From Chamaecrista fasciculata (taxonomy: Eukaryota > Streptophyta > Magnoliopsida > Fabales > Fabaceae), in contig QANZ01046144.1 of NCBI GenBank assembly GCA_003254925.1, positions 86,399 to 150,398 of the forward strand: a DNA stretch of 64,000 nucleotides, written 5' to 3'. The position numbers and the translations under genes were made by a program. Numbering within the stretch: the stretch's first letter is position 1; every line of letters begins with the position of its first letter. Below, one piece after another: positions 1 through 11,911 of the stretch. The notes below the pieces were generated by a model, which worked only from the letters and a program-made list of their open reading frames with translations, was not told the origin of the DNA and made no database searches.

Positions 1-493
1 AAACTTGAAGATCGTAAGCGTATTCGTTGATTTTGCTCACATCGAACTTATCCACTTTCTCAATCGAAGCATTAAGGCTGTTTATGGCTAATCCGAAGAC
101 CTGTTTACACACTTCGAGTGCGTCTTTGGTTTTTGGGTCTTTGGCCAGATCGTTGTACAATTTGCTGTTGTGGATTTGCTTGTGAAGCTCCTCGACGGTG
201 GAATTAAACGCTGCTTTCACCAGAGTTTTCATATCGGCGTTTCCGTCCGGTCCGACCGCTTTTTCTAGACTCTTCTCGCATGTTGATTTGTATTCGGCTG
301 AAGTGCAAATTGTGTCCACGTTCTTCTGAGATGCTGAAATCGACGACGACGACGATGTGGCGGCCGGAGCAGCTTCTTCGTTCTTTTCTCCGCCGACGGC
401 CACGGCGGCGACCATGGCGATCAGAAGAACGGAAGAAACTCCGATGATCGCCGTTTTCTTCTTTCTCTCGGAAGCACCATTATCTCCAGACAT
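1..493 (-). CDS. Pectinesterase with N-terminal PMEI domain, 5' part (runs off the window)
   Basis: The minus strand is open from an ATG at 493 to the window edge, about 164 codons with no stop. Residues 1-12 are polar and basic, and about 14-34 form a hydrophobic signal-anchor. A Ser-rich linker follows, then a PMEI-type domain beginning near residue 58 with the typical 'TICTSAEYKSTCEKSL' (paired Cys) and, later, 'DALEVCKQVFGLAINSL'. This order is that of group-I pectin methylesterase pro-proteins, whose PMEI pro-domain precedes the catalytic domain; these act in the secretory pathway and wall to de-esterify homogalacturonan. The catalytic part lies outside the window, so a stand-alone PMEI is not excluded, although the long Ser/Ala linker and anchor favour a PME. 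The ATG is the first in frame and is preceded by an AT-rich leader. Confidence 0.85.
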   Translation of the reverse strand, partial: MSGDNGASERKKKTAIIGVSSVLLIAMVAAVAVGGEKNEEAAPAATSSSSSISASQKNVDTICTSAEYKSTCEKSLEKAVGPDGNADMKTLVKAAFNSTVEELHKQIHNSKLYNDLAKDPKTKDALEVCKQVFGLAINSLNASIEKVDKFDVSKINEYAYDLQV

Positions 494-1465
494 CCTGGTT
501 TTCTATTTAATTAAAGCAAACTTCAATTTCTAATTATTATTATTATTATTATTATATATATATATATTCTATGATAGAAAGAAAAAAAGGTAAGTAATTA
601 GTAAATTAGGGCCGATCGATTCTTTTCTTTTTCCCGGCGTATTTTTTCCCAGTAAATCCAAATGAAAAGGAAGCCAAGAGAAAAAAGAAAAGAATGATGG
701 TTATTATTTTCTGGATGCCTCAGACTCTTTGTTTGGGCTCTGTTTTTCAAGCACCCTGTGTTGGTATTTATATTCACACAAACTAACGCCTGTTTTGGAA
801 TGAGAGGTCAGGAATTCATACATTTATTTGTTACAATGTCTCCCCATGCATCGCTTATTATTTTACTAATCTTAGCATTTCTATGTTTACTAGCTCAAAT
901 ATAGTAGTAGGCCCTCGACTTTCTCTCTTCCTCTTGACTATTTCTGGCACACTTTTATCGACGACATGCATGCGCTTTTGGACCAGATCGAATAAATATG
1001 ATTTATTTTTACAAGGTTCTCAAAATTTAGAGTCAGATAATACAATTTTTAGACTATATATTTATTACTTAATTCATTTCAATGCATCAAAACTTATGAA
1101 GTACGAATTCTAATATGAATACGGGACACGAAAAGAGATACACACGTCAAATTCTTACAATTATATTTATATATATATAATTAAAAATCTATAAATATTG
1201 ATGTAAACTTTAAAAATTACAATACATATTCATCATATATGTCATTATTCTTTATTGTTCATCATGTTAGAGTCACAAGAAACTGATTATATATTTTAAA
1301 ACTTATAAATAAGTGCCGTATGGTGTCCGTGTTCGACACTGTAACATGCCTTCAAAATGAAGTGTTTATGCTTCATAGATCAAAACATACTCCTACTATT
1401 ATTTTATTTGTCATTATGCATATACATATGATAATTAATAGGATTAAAATTATTTTAATAATTTT
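494..1465. other. Intergenic, PME promoter side
   Basis: AT-rich sequence with a TAT/ATT microsatellite around 535-570 just upstream of the PME start. I see no gene; the short open frames here have no family features. Confidence 0.6.
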
Positions 1466-1485
1466 AAAAAAAGTATAAAATTATT

Positions 1486-1611
1486 GCCAATGAAGTTTGG
1501 CTCACTTGGTCACCTTCCGTTCATGACAATTGCTAAATGCTCTTTGAGTCTGAAAATCTGCCTTGACCCTGGACTGGGGCGTCATCCCCTCACTTAAATT
1601 TTTTATTACGA
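1486..1611 (+). mobile_element. tRNA-derived SINE-like insertion with 20-bp target duplication
   Basis: A 126-bp segment lies between two copies of the 20-mer AAAAAAAGTATAAAATTATT (1466-1485 and 1612-1631). Near its start it has a tRNA A-box-like stretch (TGGCTCACTTGG at about 1498). The flanking duplication length and the small size fit an L1-type mobilised SINE. A clear B box is not obvious, so the family is uncertain. Confidence 0.5.
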
Positions 1612-1631
1612 AAAAAAAGTATAAAATTATT

Positions 1632-2568
1632 CAACAACCACCCTATTTCAACAAAATATCTCATAAGTTATTAAACAATCTTTTTCAAAATAATTTTCAT
1701 AAAATATCTCATCTTATTGAATTGTTATTTATTTATTTTTCTTTGAAAAAATATAAATTTTCATGACAAAATTTTAAAATCACAAGATTGATGAAATGTA
1801 AGATCATAATTAAGTTGTATAGATAAAATTATAAACTCATAAGTTTTTTTTTTAAAAAAAAAATTGGCTGAATAAGGTTTTAAAATTTAAATTGAGATTT
1901 CACAACTATGGATATTCATAGTACATCTTTCTTTTAGCATCCATGTGTGCGTAGGTTTGCAAGTTTAGTGTCACTGTTGAGTTTGAGTAAAATAGCCCCT
2001 AAAGCAACTAGAGGGAACAATGCTATTACAGATTTACAGGTGGCATTTTTATCTTTCGTTAAAGCGAATCTTGTTTTACACCCTCAGTTAACCTTATCAT
2101 TGTTATCAACAGTTACGCGAGTAAATTTTATCCTAGTTAGCATCGACCTATATATATCTACGTTTTCTTAACCAATTCGAGACGGTGTTATATTAGATCT
2201 TGACTTTGTGAAACTATGACAATGTAAATATATCATTTTCTTTGAGGATTAGAGGACAAGCGGGGAAGGACTCCAAAAAGATAAAAATACATTCCATAAA
2301 GCCTAAAAACATCAGATACTTAAAATACATTCCGATAAACATATCGTCTTATCATTCTCACATTGCAGTGATCAAAGAGAATGTAGGAATAAAAAACGTA
2401 CACTTTTATGTGTGTGTGTACAGTGTAAATCATCTTCTGAAGCTTCATCCAGTGGATCTCAAGCCCCTTATTCATGGTCATCCAGTTTCGTTGTTTCTTC
2501 TCTTTTTACCCCTTTATGGGGGTGATCTCAAATTCTCAATCTAGTCCAGAGTGTAAACAGAGAAGTAA
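1632..2568. other. Intergenic, includes probable IBR3 3'UTR
   Basis: AT-rich sequence with no supported gene. The part nearest 2569 should hold the 3'UTR of the minus-strand IBR3-like gene. The short open frames at 1947-2544 look like chance. Confidence 0.5.
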
Positions 2569-5500
2569 TTATAGCTTGGCTCTGCGCAATTCCAACTTAG
2601 CTATGGTACCCAAGTGGACTTCATCTGGCCCGTCGGCGATTCTTAAAGTCCTTGCAGCAGCCCACAGATGTGCCAGTACAGTGTCAGACGATACGCCGGC
2701 TCCTCCGTGGACTTGAATTGCCATGTCAATCACCTTAAGTGCCATGTTTGGTGCAGCCACCTGCTCCACGAGAAAGCATAATGTTACGGCAAAATTCAAC
2801 ATTGTTGATTATGCAATTTGGATCCTCTATAGTGTACTATAGGTGAAGTGCAGAGAGAGAAAGGAATAAGTAGAGAGAAAGAGTGGGTTCCACCGACACT
2901 TTCTCTCAGCACTACACCCCTAAAGTACTATAGAGGATCCAAACTGTTGATTACCATACCATACCATACCACCAAAGCCTTATCCCACTAGGTGGGGTCG
3001 GCTATATGGAACAACTGACGTTGATCCATACGAGAGACACGACAAATGTTTTACGTTGGCTGTCGCTTGCCTAACACAATCCTCCTCTTTTAACGGGCTT
3101 GGGACCGTCAGTGTAAGCATAAGCAAACACAGTCTAAGCAAATTGTTGATTATGAGTGAAATAATATGTAGGACCTGATGCTGCATTATGAACAAGAAAC
3201 TACCTTGGCCATTGCTATGATCCCACGAGCTTCTTTGTTCCCCAGCCTGTCAAGCTGATCTGCAGCTTCCAGCACCAACAATCTCGTCTTCTCCAACTCT
3301 ATTCGACACTAGAAGAAGAAAAACCCAAAAATTATACAAGCAAGTGGCTTTTGTGGATTCTTCAATCACCGTCACGGGTTGAATAAGAACTTAGAGCACA
3401 GATTAATTAATCTCAATACCTTGGCCATATCTGAAAGAAAAGAACCATGTTGAGCAATTAACTTCCCAAATGTCCTTCTACTGAGAGCCCTTTGAGCCAT
3501 CATAAGCATTCCTCTCTCAGCAGCACCTATTAATCTCATACAATGGTGCAACCTTCCTGGACCTAGTCTACCCTGTAAGATTGCAAGTCAATTCCGCATT
3601 AACGATATTCTTTTTGGTACTTGAATAAGTATCCCTAAAGTAAAACGAGAATCTCTACATTGTTTCTGTCAGAATGATATTATCTCATGGGATCTTTTTG
3701 GAACATATTCTAACTCTCAATCTAGCATCCACTTACAAATGATAATTTCTAGTTACCAAAAGTAGTCATGCTTGAAATTGTTTTCACTTCTTGTCTATGT
3801 TTGTCTTAGTAACTTGTTCACCTCGACCATGCAAAGAATTCAAGCATTAAGTTTGTAACTTCTCTTAGATTCATGCAATATTTCATCTGATTAGTGGAAA
3901 ATATGTTGAGTTTGGGGGGATAAATTAACAAGGGTTAAAACCACTATCACATGTTAGTATCATGCCACTTAATGCAAGGGAAGCTAATTTAACTTACTTG
4001 AGCAATTTCAAATCCACGTCCTTCACCTAGTATAATATTCTTTGCTGGTACTACCACATTGTTAAAAGTTACTTCTGCATGCCCATGAGGTGCATCATCA
4101 AACCCAAACACCATCAATGGCCTCTTTACATGAACACCAGGAGTCTTGATATCCACTAAGATCATAGATTGCTGTTTGTGCTTAGCTGCATTGAAGTCAG
4201 TTTTCCCCTGTGCAGGTTGGCTTCAATCAAATTCTATTAACAAGAATAGCGCATGGGATGTTAGTCGACCAAATACTCACCATGACTATAAGAAGTCTGC
4301 ATCTTGGATCCATGGCACCACTTGTCCACCATTTTGTCCCATTGATGATATATGAATCTCCTTGCCTATCATTGGAAAGCAATAAAAAAAAAATTATATA
4401 TTCCATAGGCATTCATGTGTCTAACTATTTTTCGGGATTGAGCACATGATTTTTTTAAGAAAGATTGTCAATAATCCTACCTCTTGATAGAACACTCAAT
4501 ATTGGTTGCATCAGAAGATGCAACACCTGGTTCTGTCATACCAAATCCAGACCTAATCGTTCCCTCAAGCAAAGGAATAAGCCATTCTTGTAATTGTTCT
4601 TTATTTCCATAGCGCAGTAAAACCTGATATTTTGCAAAGTAACTTGTTATATCTAGATCAAACAAAAATACAATGACAGCAGAGGGAGATGTTGATCCAT
4701 CCAGTGAAGAATCTAATTTAAGAGCTTGAAGATGGCAAATCCATTCAAGTATGATCAACCCTTCTTATCTGCAAGTTCCATCTTACCTCCATATTACCTG
4801 TGTCAGGTGGATTACAATTAAACACTTGTGGAGCCCAGACAGAACGACCCATGATCTCGCAAAGGTATCCATATTCAAGGTTTGTAAGGCCAGCACCCAA
4901 TAACAAGTCATCTGCATTACTAGAGGTGCTACCATCAAAAATTAGTTTTTTTGCCCTAGCAGCGCTGTCAATCTGCATTAAAACAGAGAAATTACCAGCT
5001 TACACTAAAAGACCAAATCAAATTACAGTTCAAATCATGTATTGAGAAGCTAACTTTTGAACTGTGAATTATAGATCATGTCTTATACAATTCATAAACA
5101 TGAGGAAAAAATCATCTAAGATAGAGAACAATGTTGAATAGACAACTCAAATTATAAATCAATAGTCACACGGCTTTTTTTTTTCCGTAAAAAAAAATTG
5201 CAAAAGAAATGACATTTTGATTAGGAGAAAATCTTTGGAGGAATAAAAGAAGAAGGTTCATGGTAAAGCCTTTAACTTTAGAGGACTAAATTTAGAGAAA
5301 AGTGTTATGTTAGAGACTATTAATTTAATCATAAATTAATTACTGAAAACTAAAGAGCATAGTCAAGATGATTACAGGTATCCACAAGTTCCACAAGCCT
5401 TCCTTCTTTGCCAACTCCTTTAATTTCTCCTCCTCTGGATGAACAGTCCAACGTGATGCAGAGTGGGCAAGTTCATAAAATTCTTTTTCCTTCGGGTATA

Positions 5501-8443
5501 TGTGTTCCTCCATGAACTTTATTAGCCTACTCCTTAGCTTTAAAACCTTCTTACTAGGAACAAACTTCCCCCCATCCGAAATGCCTTGCACATCATGCTC
5601 ATTCAAAAAGTCTTTCGAGTCTAGTGCATTTCCATCTGATTTTAAAGAGTAAAAGAACTTTAGCTATTCTCTTATGATAATAATCTTGTCAAATTATTAG
5701 TATCCCATCAGCACAAAATTATATCATGTGTAAGAGCCCATAAAAGTCAAATGGTCTACTTACCAGATGGAGGATGCTGAGGAAGCACAGATTTCTGCTC
5801 AATAAATTCCCAAGCAGCATCAATAAGGCCATTTCCTAGGTCCCCTGCGTAACGAGCACGCTCACCCCCTGAAGCATTGCCCTAGAATGAATAACAAGAA
5901 GCCATGAATCTTTAAATTTTAAACTCCCATTATAAAAGCTTCTCGAATAAGATACCTTAGTCCATCTATTATACACTCCTGCATAGATAGAAGCACCGCG
6001 GAAAAGAGAAAAGGCAACATAGAACTTCCACTCAGCAACAGGCCATCTTCTTCCCTGGCAAAGAAAATTACAGTCAGGGTTTTTCAATTTTAGGCGAACC
6101 AGGATATAATTTAACCCCTATTGATTTGACCATTTGCCGGCTATGGGAGACAAGAACGGGTTGCACATATTATTTACAGAAAAACAAGATAGATGAACGA
6201 ATCGATGATAGATCAGATATGTAGTAAAAGCCACCCTGGTTAATGTACACGAACATTCAATATAAAATATGTATCTTAAAAAAGAGAAAGAGGAAGAAGA
6301 TGTGATTCAATTTTCAAGTTACAAAAGGTTGAGCATTGTCTAGTCCATGCAGAGCCAAGTTTACAAATCTCCTTAGAATTACAGTAATGAAATTAGCTAG
6401 TAACTATTGAGTGTTTAATAGCTTTTCTAACTCTCAGCAAGAATATGCCCTCAGGCAAGCAATTTATTTTGAGTCTCCTTTATCTAAACCTGAACCAAAC
6501 CTTAATAATTCATATATGACACATTAGTGTTAGTGTTATGGCACTTACTGACAAAGAACAGTATTCGGCCAAATATTCTGCTTGTGTAGGAATTCCAGGA
6601 ATTCCAGAGTGTTCCAGGCCTTTATGCATTTTGTCAAGCCCCATGTCTGCAATATAAGGCTGCCAAAGGAGGAAATAAGAATTAAATTGGCGAGTTCTTC
6701 TTCCATTTTCTAATGAAATAAATATCAACATTATCCTAGAAAAATGCCACATTACTGTGTAATATAACAAATAGCCTTTTAAGCACCAGAGCATTGAGAA
6801 TTTAATATAATACGTACCATACAGCTATATGCAACATCACACATTTGGTTACCAAGGGTTGACAATTCCCAGTCAAGTACACCAATTACTCGATCCTGCA
6901 GCAGAAACAAATCAGATCAGGCAAATAACTCAGGTTCTAAGATTTGATGGACTGCTAATCTTTACACTGTCTAGAATGAATTTTATGTCTCTTTCATCTA
7001 ACTTTGACCATCATCTGATAGAGAGATCCATGGATTGGTAACAGAACCCGATAAATAATATTGACATTCACATTAATTAAAAAGTGCAGGAAACTATGTA
7101 TTCTTGTTTTATGCATTGTACCTCAATGGGGTGGAACACAAGATTATCAATGCGAAAATCTCCATGGACTAGACCTGCTGTTGCTCCAGAAGAGTCTTCA
7201 GGGGGAATATGTTGTCGTAGCCAACCAACCAGAGCAAACATTTTAGGATTACTTGCTGGTTCACCCTCACTAGTAGAAGCAACATATTGCTTAGCCCACC
7301 GCTCGATCTAAAATAAACAGAACTGCCATGAGTCCAATAGAGTTGATAAAACTTAAAGTTTAATCCCAACCTTCTTTTGTCCAGGTAATATCTAGAGGTG
7401 GGAACGAAAACAAAGTATGGGGAAGATGCAAAATGGTCCTGATTACTTGAATCAAGAGGGGGCTAACCCCTTAAAATAACTAAAGCAAAATCTTTTGCAT
7501 ATTGAACTGTCTTAACTAAAGCAAGGTATGACCATGAACACATATAAAATAAGCATTTTAGCTTGAAATCATCTACAACTAATTCATAGCTCACCTGTCT
7601 TTGACAATAATTGTTACGACGCCCATACTTTCCCAGTCCAATGGCGTCCACATCAACAGAGTGTAAAGAAGCCAATGTTTTAGCAGTTTCCCGGTAAATT
7701 GCTTTCCTCTTTTCTGGTGCCAAGCCCTAGTAGTAATACATTGAAATTACATAACTTAGATATCAATCAGATGGTAATTTGTAATCAATCAGATTGACAA
7801 ATCATACCGGTAGCTTAGGGTCAACAAATATGCGTCCCTCCAAAAATTCCATGATGTAAAATTGTGTTCCAATTACACTTGGATCATTGCAGAAACAGAA
7901 AGCTTTGGGAACTGGAACTTTGGTATGAATTCCTAACGCCTGGAGAACCTGAAATTAAGAAAATAGACGACAAGACAAAATGTAATGTAACTGTGCTAAC
8001 ATACTGAGATTGATTTGTCTAATTCCCAAAAGATTGTTACAATTGTGAGAGTACCTGAAATTCTCTGTCGACGGCATGAGCTGAGGCCAACAATTTTCCA
8101 TGGGGCTTCTTCCTTAGAACATAACGTTTCACCGAGTCCCCTGAACCAACTTCCAGCAAGTAGGTAGGGTTCGATTGGCCGTGTCCGAACTACACAGAAG
8201 TCATCAAAATTTGAAGTACTCGATCATGAAAACAATCACCAAATTCAACGCAAAAAGAAGGAAAACCAGAAAACAAAAAAGCACAGAAAAAAAGAGAGAC
8301 TAGGTTACCTGGGAGACAGTAAAACGAGATGGAGAATGAGGGAATCCTGAGATATTGGCGGAGGCATAGCGTAGCAAGGCGGTGAGATCGAACTCTTGAG
8401 CCGGATTCACTTGGCCTACAAGCTCGGAGGTGCTTCTAGCCAT
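2569..8443 (-). CDS. IBR3: IBR3-like peroxisomal acyl-CoA dehydrogenase with N-terminal APH domain
   Basis: Seventeen exons with GT-AG borders join into 822 codons plus stop: 8443-8309, 8189-8055, 7948-7808, 7726-7595, 7307-7122, 6895-6818, 6659-6549, 6054-5956, 5881-5764, 5635-5376, 4972-4787, 4623-4481, 4365-4281, 4207-3998, 3572-3420, 3308-3204, 2760-2569. Residues about 40-270 are an aminoglycoside-phosphotransferase-like kinase fold with the HGDFRIDN loop (H229, D231, N236) and a metal-site D251 in VLDWE. Residues about 400-822 are an acyl-CoA dehydrogenase with [13 protein letters not shown] (553-565) and the C-terminal [11 protein letters not shown] and [10 protein letters not shown] motifs. 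The end is Ala-Lys-Leu, a peroxisomal PTS1. Arabidopsis IBR3 has the same architecture and near-identical length and acts in indole-3-butyric acid response, probably in IBA beta-oxidation. As in ACAD10/11 relatives, Asp802 sits where other ACADs have the catalytic Glu. The gene appears intact. Confidence 0.93.
2818..2943. repeat. Palindromic MITE-like repeat in IBR3 intron 16
   Basis: The ends are inverted copies (TTGGATCCTCTATAGT near 2818 and its reverse complement near 2926-2942), enclosing a GA-rich core. It lies wholly in the intron. I could not define a clear target duplication. Confidence 0.5.
2945..3125 (-). mobile_element. Au-SINE-like element in IBR3 intron 16
   Basis: It contains the widespread plant SINE 3' motif CCCACTAGGTGGGGTCGGCT (2985-3004) and, further on, a GCCTAACACAATCCTCCTC and GGGCTTGGGACCG block, all reading as a SINE on the minus strand. 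It ends at 2949-2970 in a simple TGGTATGG-type tail. The family name is from memory and needs a search. Confidence 0.5.
5118..5370. repeat. IBR3 intron 10 segment duplicated at 11663-11911
   Basis: This intronic stretch, starting 'taagatagagaacaatgttg', reappears almost base for base at 11663-11911. The copy continues at 16109-16661 into exon 10, intron 9 and exon 9. It is the donor end of a gene-fragment duplication. Confidence 0.85.
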
Positions 8444-9238
8444 ATCCGACTTTGAAATTGAAAAGAATCACAAAATCAAATTAATCAATGATTGATTGAT
8501 TAATTTTCGAGTTTACGATTGCGCGATGACTGTGTACGACCATAGAAAAGGGTCACGAATGTCGAGGAAGAAATAGAAGCGGAACTTTAAAATTGTCGCC
8601 AGAAAGATAAGTAGGAGGACGGTACAAGCATTTAATAGATAGTAGATAGCAGATACGTCTGGTTTTCTAGTAGAGGTTTGAAAAAGACACAATTCCTATT
8701 TTTTTTTTAAACTTCAACTAGAAAATCCAATAAAGTATGGGTATTCGTACATGTACTCTAATATTCGATATTTGATGGATATTTTAAATATTTGAAAAAC
8801 TCAAAAATAATAAATATAAAATAAAAATATATAAAATATTTATATTATAGAATATCGGATACTGGTACCCTAACTATCCGTTCATTTCAGACGGATACCA
8901 AATAGTTGAAGTAATATATGTATTCATCCGATATCTGATAATTTTTTATTTTTTACTACTCGTACTATATTTGATATTCGGTATCTAACGGATATTAAAT
9001 ATTTTTTATGGGTGAATTTGGACGAATATCTTAAATATCGGCCCAAATTGTCATTCTTATTTCTAATGGAGGTTTGAAAAAGACAAAATTCCTTTTATTT
9101 TTTTGAAGTACACTAGTTAAAAGTCTTAAAAACTAGTAGAATTAAAATGACAATAAAAACGGACCAAAAGAAAGATAACTTTGGGGGAGAAAGTCAAAAA
9201 GCCAATATGCTAGTGAAGGGCTACCTGGTTCAATATGC
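8444..9238. other. Intergenic, IBR3 promoter side
   Basis: AT-rich 5' flank of IBR3. 8740-9050 holds a degenerate inverted repeat built on 'ATATCGGATA / TATCCGAT' motifs. No gene is supported. Confidence 0.5.
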
Positions 9239-9246
9239 ATCTCAAC

Positions 9247-9773
9247 TAGAGCTGTCAAAGTGAGCCTTGCTCGGTGGGCTGACTCGTTTAGCCCACCAAA
9301 TTTGGCGAGCTGGGTTGAGAAAATCTGGCTCGCCAAAAATTTTAGCTCGAGTGGGTTGGCTCACTTAGCTCGCGGCTCGCGGTGGGCTAGCTCGAGTGAG
9401 TTGGTGAGTTAGTGAGCCAACCTATCTTATTTTTTTTAAAAAAATTATATATACATATAATTAAAATTAAAACCCTAAAGTCTAGACTTTTATTGATATT
9501 TTATTATTTGTGAGTTTTTATTGATATTTTATTATTTGTGAGTTTTATTATTTGTGAGTTTTTATTGATATTTTTAATTTAAAAAACTGAAAAAAAAAAT
9601 CAAAAAACAAAAAAAAAATTGAAAGTTGGTGGGTTAGGTGAGCCAACCCGGCTCACTAACCTGGTGAGCCAAGTTGGCAAAACCTGGCTCGCCTGGGGTT
9701 TCTGGCTCGCGTGAGCCGTGGCTCGCGGCGAGTCAGCTCGCGTGAGCCGGGTTGGCTCACTTTGACAGCTCTA
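9247..9773. mobile_element. Non-autonomous hAT-type element (MITE), 527 bp
   Basis: Perfect 20-bp terminal inverted repeats (TAGAGCTGTCAAAGTGAGCC at the left, its reverse complement at 9754-9773) are bounded by an 8-bp duplication ATCTCAAC at 9239-9246 and 9774-9781. Eight-bp duplications and TAG-starting TIRs are hAT hallmarks. The arms are rich in GAGCCA/GGCTCG motifs and the core is AT-rich. It has no transposase. A partial inverted copy is at 46236-46467. Confidence 0.85.
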
Positions 9774-9867
9774 ATCTCAACATACGAAGTGAGGCCTTAT
9801 AGTAAATTGGATGAAGGATCTTATCACCAATAACCATGCCTCTTTAATTTTCCTTCTCTTAATGCAG

Positions 9868-10112
9868 ATGTTGCAGAAAAAAGTGGTGTAGACCTATTGG
9901 AGCATCTCTATCATCACAGGAACAGCAAGCACTTTAGGAAGGCAACAGTCTCTCCGGAGCATATAAACAACTTAGTGGGTCATATGGTTGCTCAATTTGA
10001 AACCAGAAGATGTAACATGAATGCCATCACAAGAAGAACCTCAAGCAAAAAGGATCTCTTTCATGGATTTGATGAATGTATACAAGATTCAGATTTATCT
10101 TTTTTGTCTTAA
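9868..10112 (+). pseudogene. Orphan 3'-terminal exon fragment, unrecognised protein
   Basis: After a good acceptor (CTTCTCTTAATGCAG, ending 9867) the frame is open for about 81 codons to a TAA at 10110-10112. It is rich in charged residues and includes KSGVDLLEHLYHHRNSKHFR and TVSPEHINNLVGHMVAQF. There is no ATG near the start and no partner exon upstream that I can recognise. An A-rich stretch follows at about 10266-10276, after a possible 3'UTR. It looks like the last exon of a broken or displaced gene. I do not recognise the family. Confidence 0.4.
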
Positions 10113-10838
10113 TTGTGTTATTCAGGATTTTCTTTTATTTTCCTATACTGTTGTATTATAATCTGAGAAGCGTAAGACTATATTTTCATTGTTAGATTTA
10201 TGTCTTACTTATTACTCTTAATCTATAATCTTGTGTTTATGATGAATGAAAATATCATTTTTCTGGCAAAAAAAATATAATAATAATAGGGTTTGTTTGG
10301 TCTCTTTCAGCCCCCAACTATACCATTTAGGAATAAGATGCTCATCAGCTTATAATAGTGTTTTCTTTTCCATTAAAAATAAACCTCACTCTGTTTATTT
10401 GTCGAACCATATTAACCTGAAATGCGTAAAGAAATAGATACGAATGTAAATACAGTAATATATTATAATCTTTATAAATATTATTTATTATTTATTATAG
10501 ATAATTTGATTATCTCTACTTAGAAAAATAAACTAGCATATCCACAAATTTTAAAGAATCAGCAAAATCGTATCCACGAGATCATGACTACCCGTTGGAT
10601 TGTTTTTATAAATCTAATAAATGTAAAAGATATTTTCGAATTTGTTAATTACTTGATCACTCCTCCAAATCTTCCATACCATTAGATGCTTTCATGAATT
10701 TTTTTTTTGGTGTACATAAATAAAGTTTAGGTGAAGATGATTTCATGAATTTGATAATTATATATCAACAATTTGATTCTCAATATATCACAAATATTAA
10801 ATATCTTATTAGATTATCTCATTATATGATCATACCTA
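10113..10838. other. Intergenic
   Basis: Possible 3'UTR of the orphan exon to about 10270, then AT-rich DNA. No gene seen. Confidence 0.5.
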
Positions 10839-11005
10839 GGGGTGTTCACGGGCTGGGTTGGGTGGCGGGTTGGTTCGGGCTCACTAATTTATTTGGCGGA
10901 TTGGGTTGGGTTGGGCTAAAGAAAATAATTGAGTCAACCCAAACCAACCCAAACCAAACAGTGGCGGGTTGGTTTGGGTTGGGTTGGCGGGTTAGCCCAT
11001 ACTAA
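10839..11005. repeat. hAT-like element end, GGGTTGG-rich
   Basis: It begins TAGGGGTGTTCACGGGCTGG, a typical plant hAT terminal motif, followed by low-complexity GGGTTGG/AACCCAACC runs. The other end is not visible before the assembly gap. Confidence 0.45.
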
Positions 11006-11065
11006 TTTTTTTATTTTTTATATATTTATTTTATAAAAAATTTGGTCCCTCTTAAATTTTTTTTT

Positions 11066-11298
11066 NNNNNNNNNNNNNNNNNNNNNNNNNNNNNNNNNNN
11101 NNNNNNNNNNNNNNNNNNNNNNNNNNNNNNNNNNNNNNNNNNNNNNNNNNNNNNNNNNNNNNNNNNNNNNNNNNNNNNNNNNNNNNNNNNNNNNNNNNNN
11201 NNNNNNNNNNNNNNNNNNNNNNNNNNNNNNNNNNNNNNNNNNNNNNNNNNNNNNNNNNNNNNNNNNNNNNNNNNNNNNNNNNNNNNNNNNNNNNNNNN
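11066..11298. other. Assembly gap (233 Ns)
   Basis: A run of N bases. Reading frames crossing it are meaningless. Confidence 1.
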
Positions 11299-11662
11299 CC
11301 GCCGCCGTCCACGGTGGTCGTCGCCGCAGTTCACGGTGGTCGACGCCGCCTTCCACGGTGGTCGTCGCCGCCGTCCACGGTGGTCAGCGCCGCCGTCCGC
11401 CGTTGCCGCCGCTGATCACCATTTTGGGGAGGAGATGTGATGGGAGTGAGAGGGGCAAATTAGGAATTCTACTATAATTCCCTAGGTAGACTTGGATTAC
11501 ATCAGAAATGTGAAGTAAAGAAAAATGGCCTATGTAATGTAAAACCCTTTACATTGTAATCCACTTTACATAGCTCAAATTACCATACCAAACACATGAA
11601 AATCTTGAAATCCGTGCCCTTTTACATTGTAAAAGTCATTTCCTGCATACCAAACGGAGCCT
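11299..11662. mobile_element. Right part of a TIR element with a GC-rich CCACCGTGG core
   Basis: A short tandem CCGCCGTCCACGGTGGTCG-type repeat (11299-11410) is followed by a 250-bp arm ending ACCAAACGGAGCC. The arm is the reverse complement of 20611-20830 in a second, more complete copy. In both copies the assembly fails (Ns) in the GC-rich core. Its outer edge abuts the IBR3 fragment copy. Confidence 0.65.
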
Positions 11663-11911
11663 AAGATAGAGAACAATGTTGAATAGACAACTCCAGATTT
11701 TAAATCAATGGCCGCACGGTTTTTTTTTTCTTAAAAAAAAATGCAAAAGAGAGGACATTTTGATAAGGGAAAAATCTTTGGAGAAATAAATTAATAGGGT
11801 TCATGGTAAAGCCTTTAACTTTAGAGGACTAAATTTAGAGAAAAATATTCTATTAGAGACTATATTAATTTAATCATAAATTAATTACCGAAAACTAAAG
11901 AGCATAGTTGA
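11663..11911 (-). pseudogene. IBR3 fragment copy, part 1 (intron 10)
   Basis: Homologous to IBR3 intron 10 (5118-5365). It is separated from part 2 at 16104-16661 by the LTR retrotransposon; removing the element and one GTTGA copy restores collinearity with the gene. Confidence 0.85.

Noticed and set aside
11018-11440. Open frames over 11018-11440
   Set aside because: They consist mostly of the N gap.
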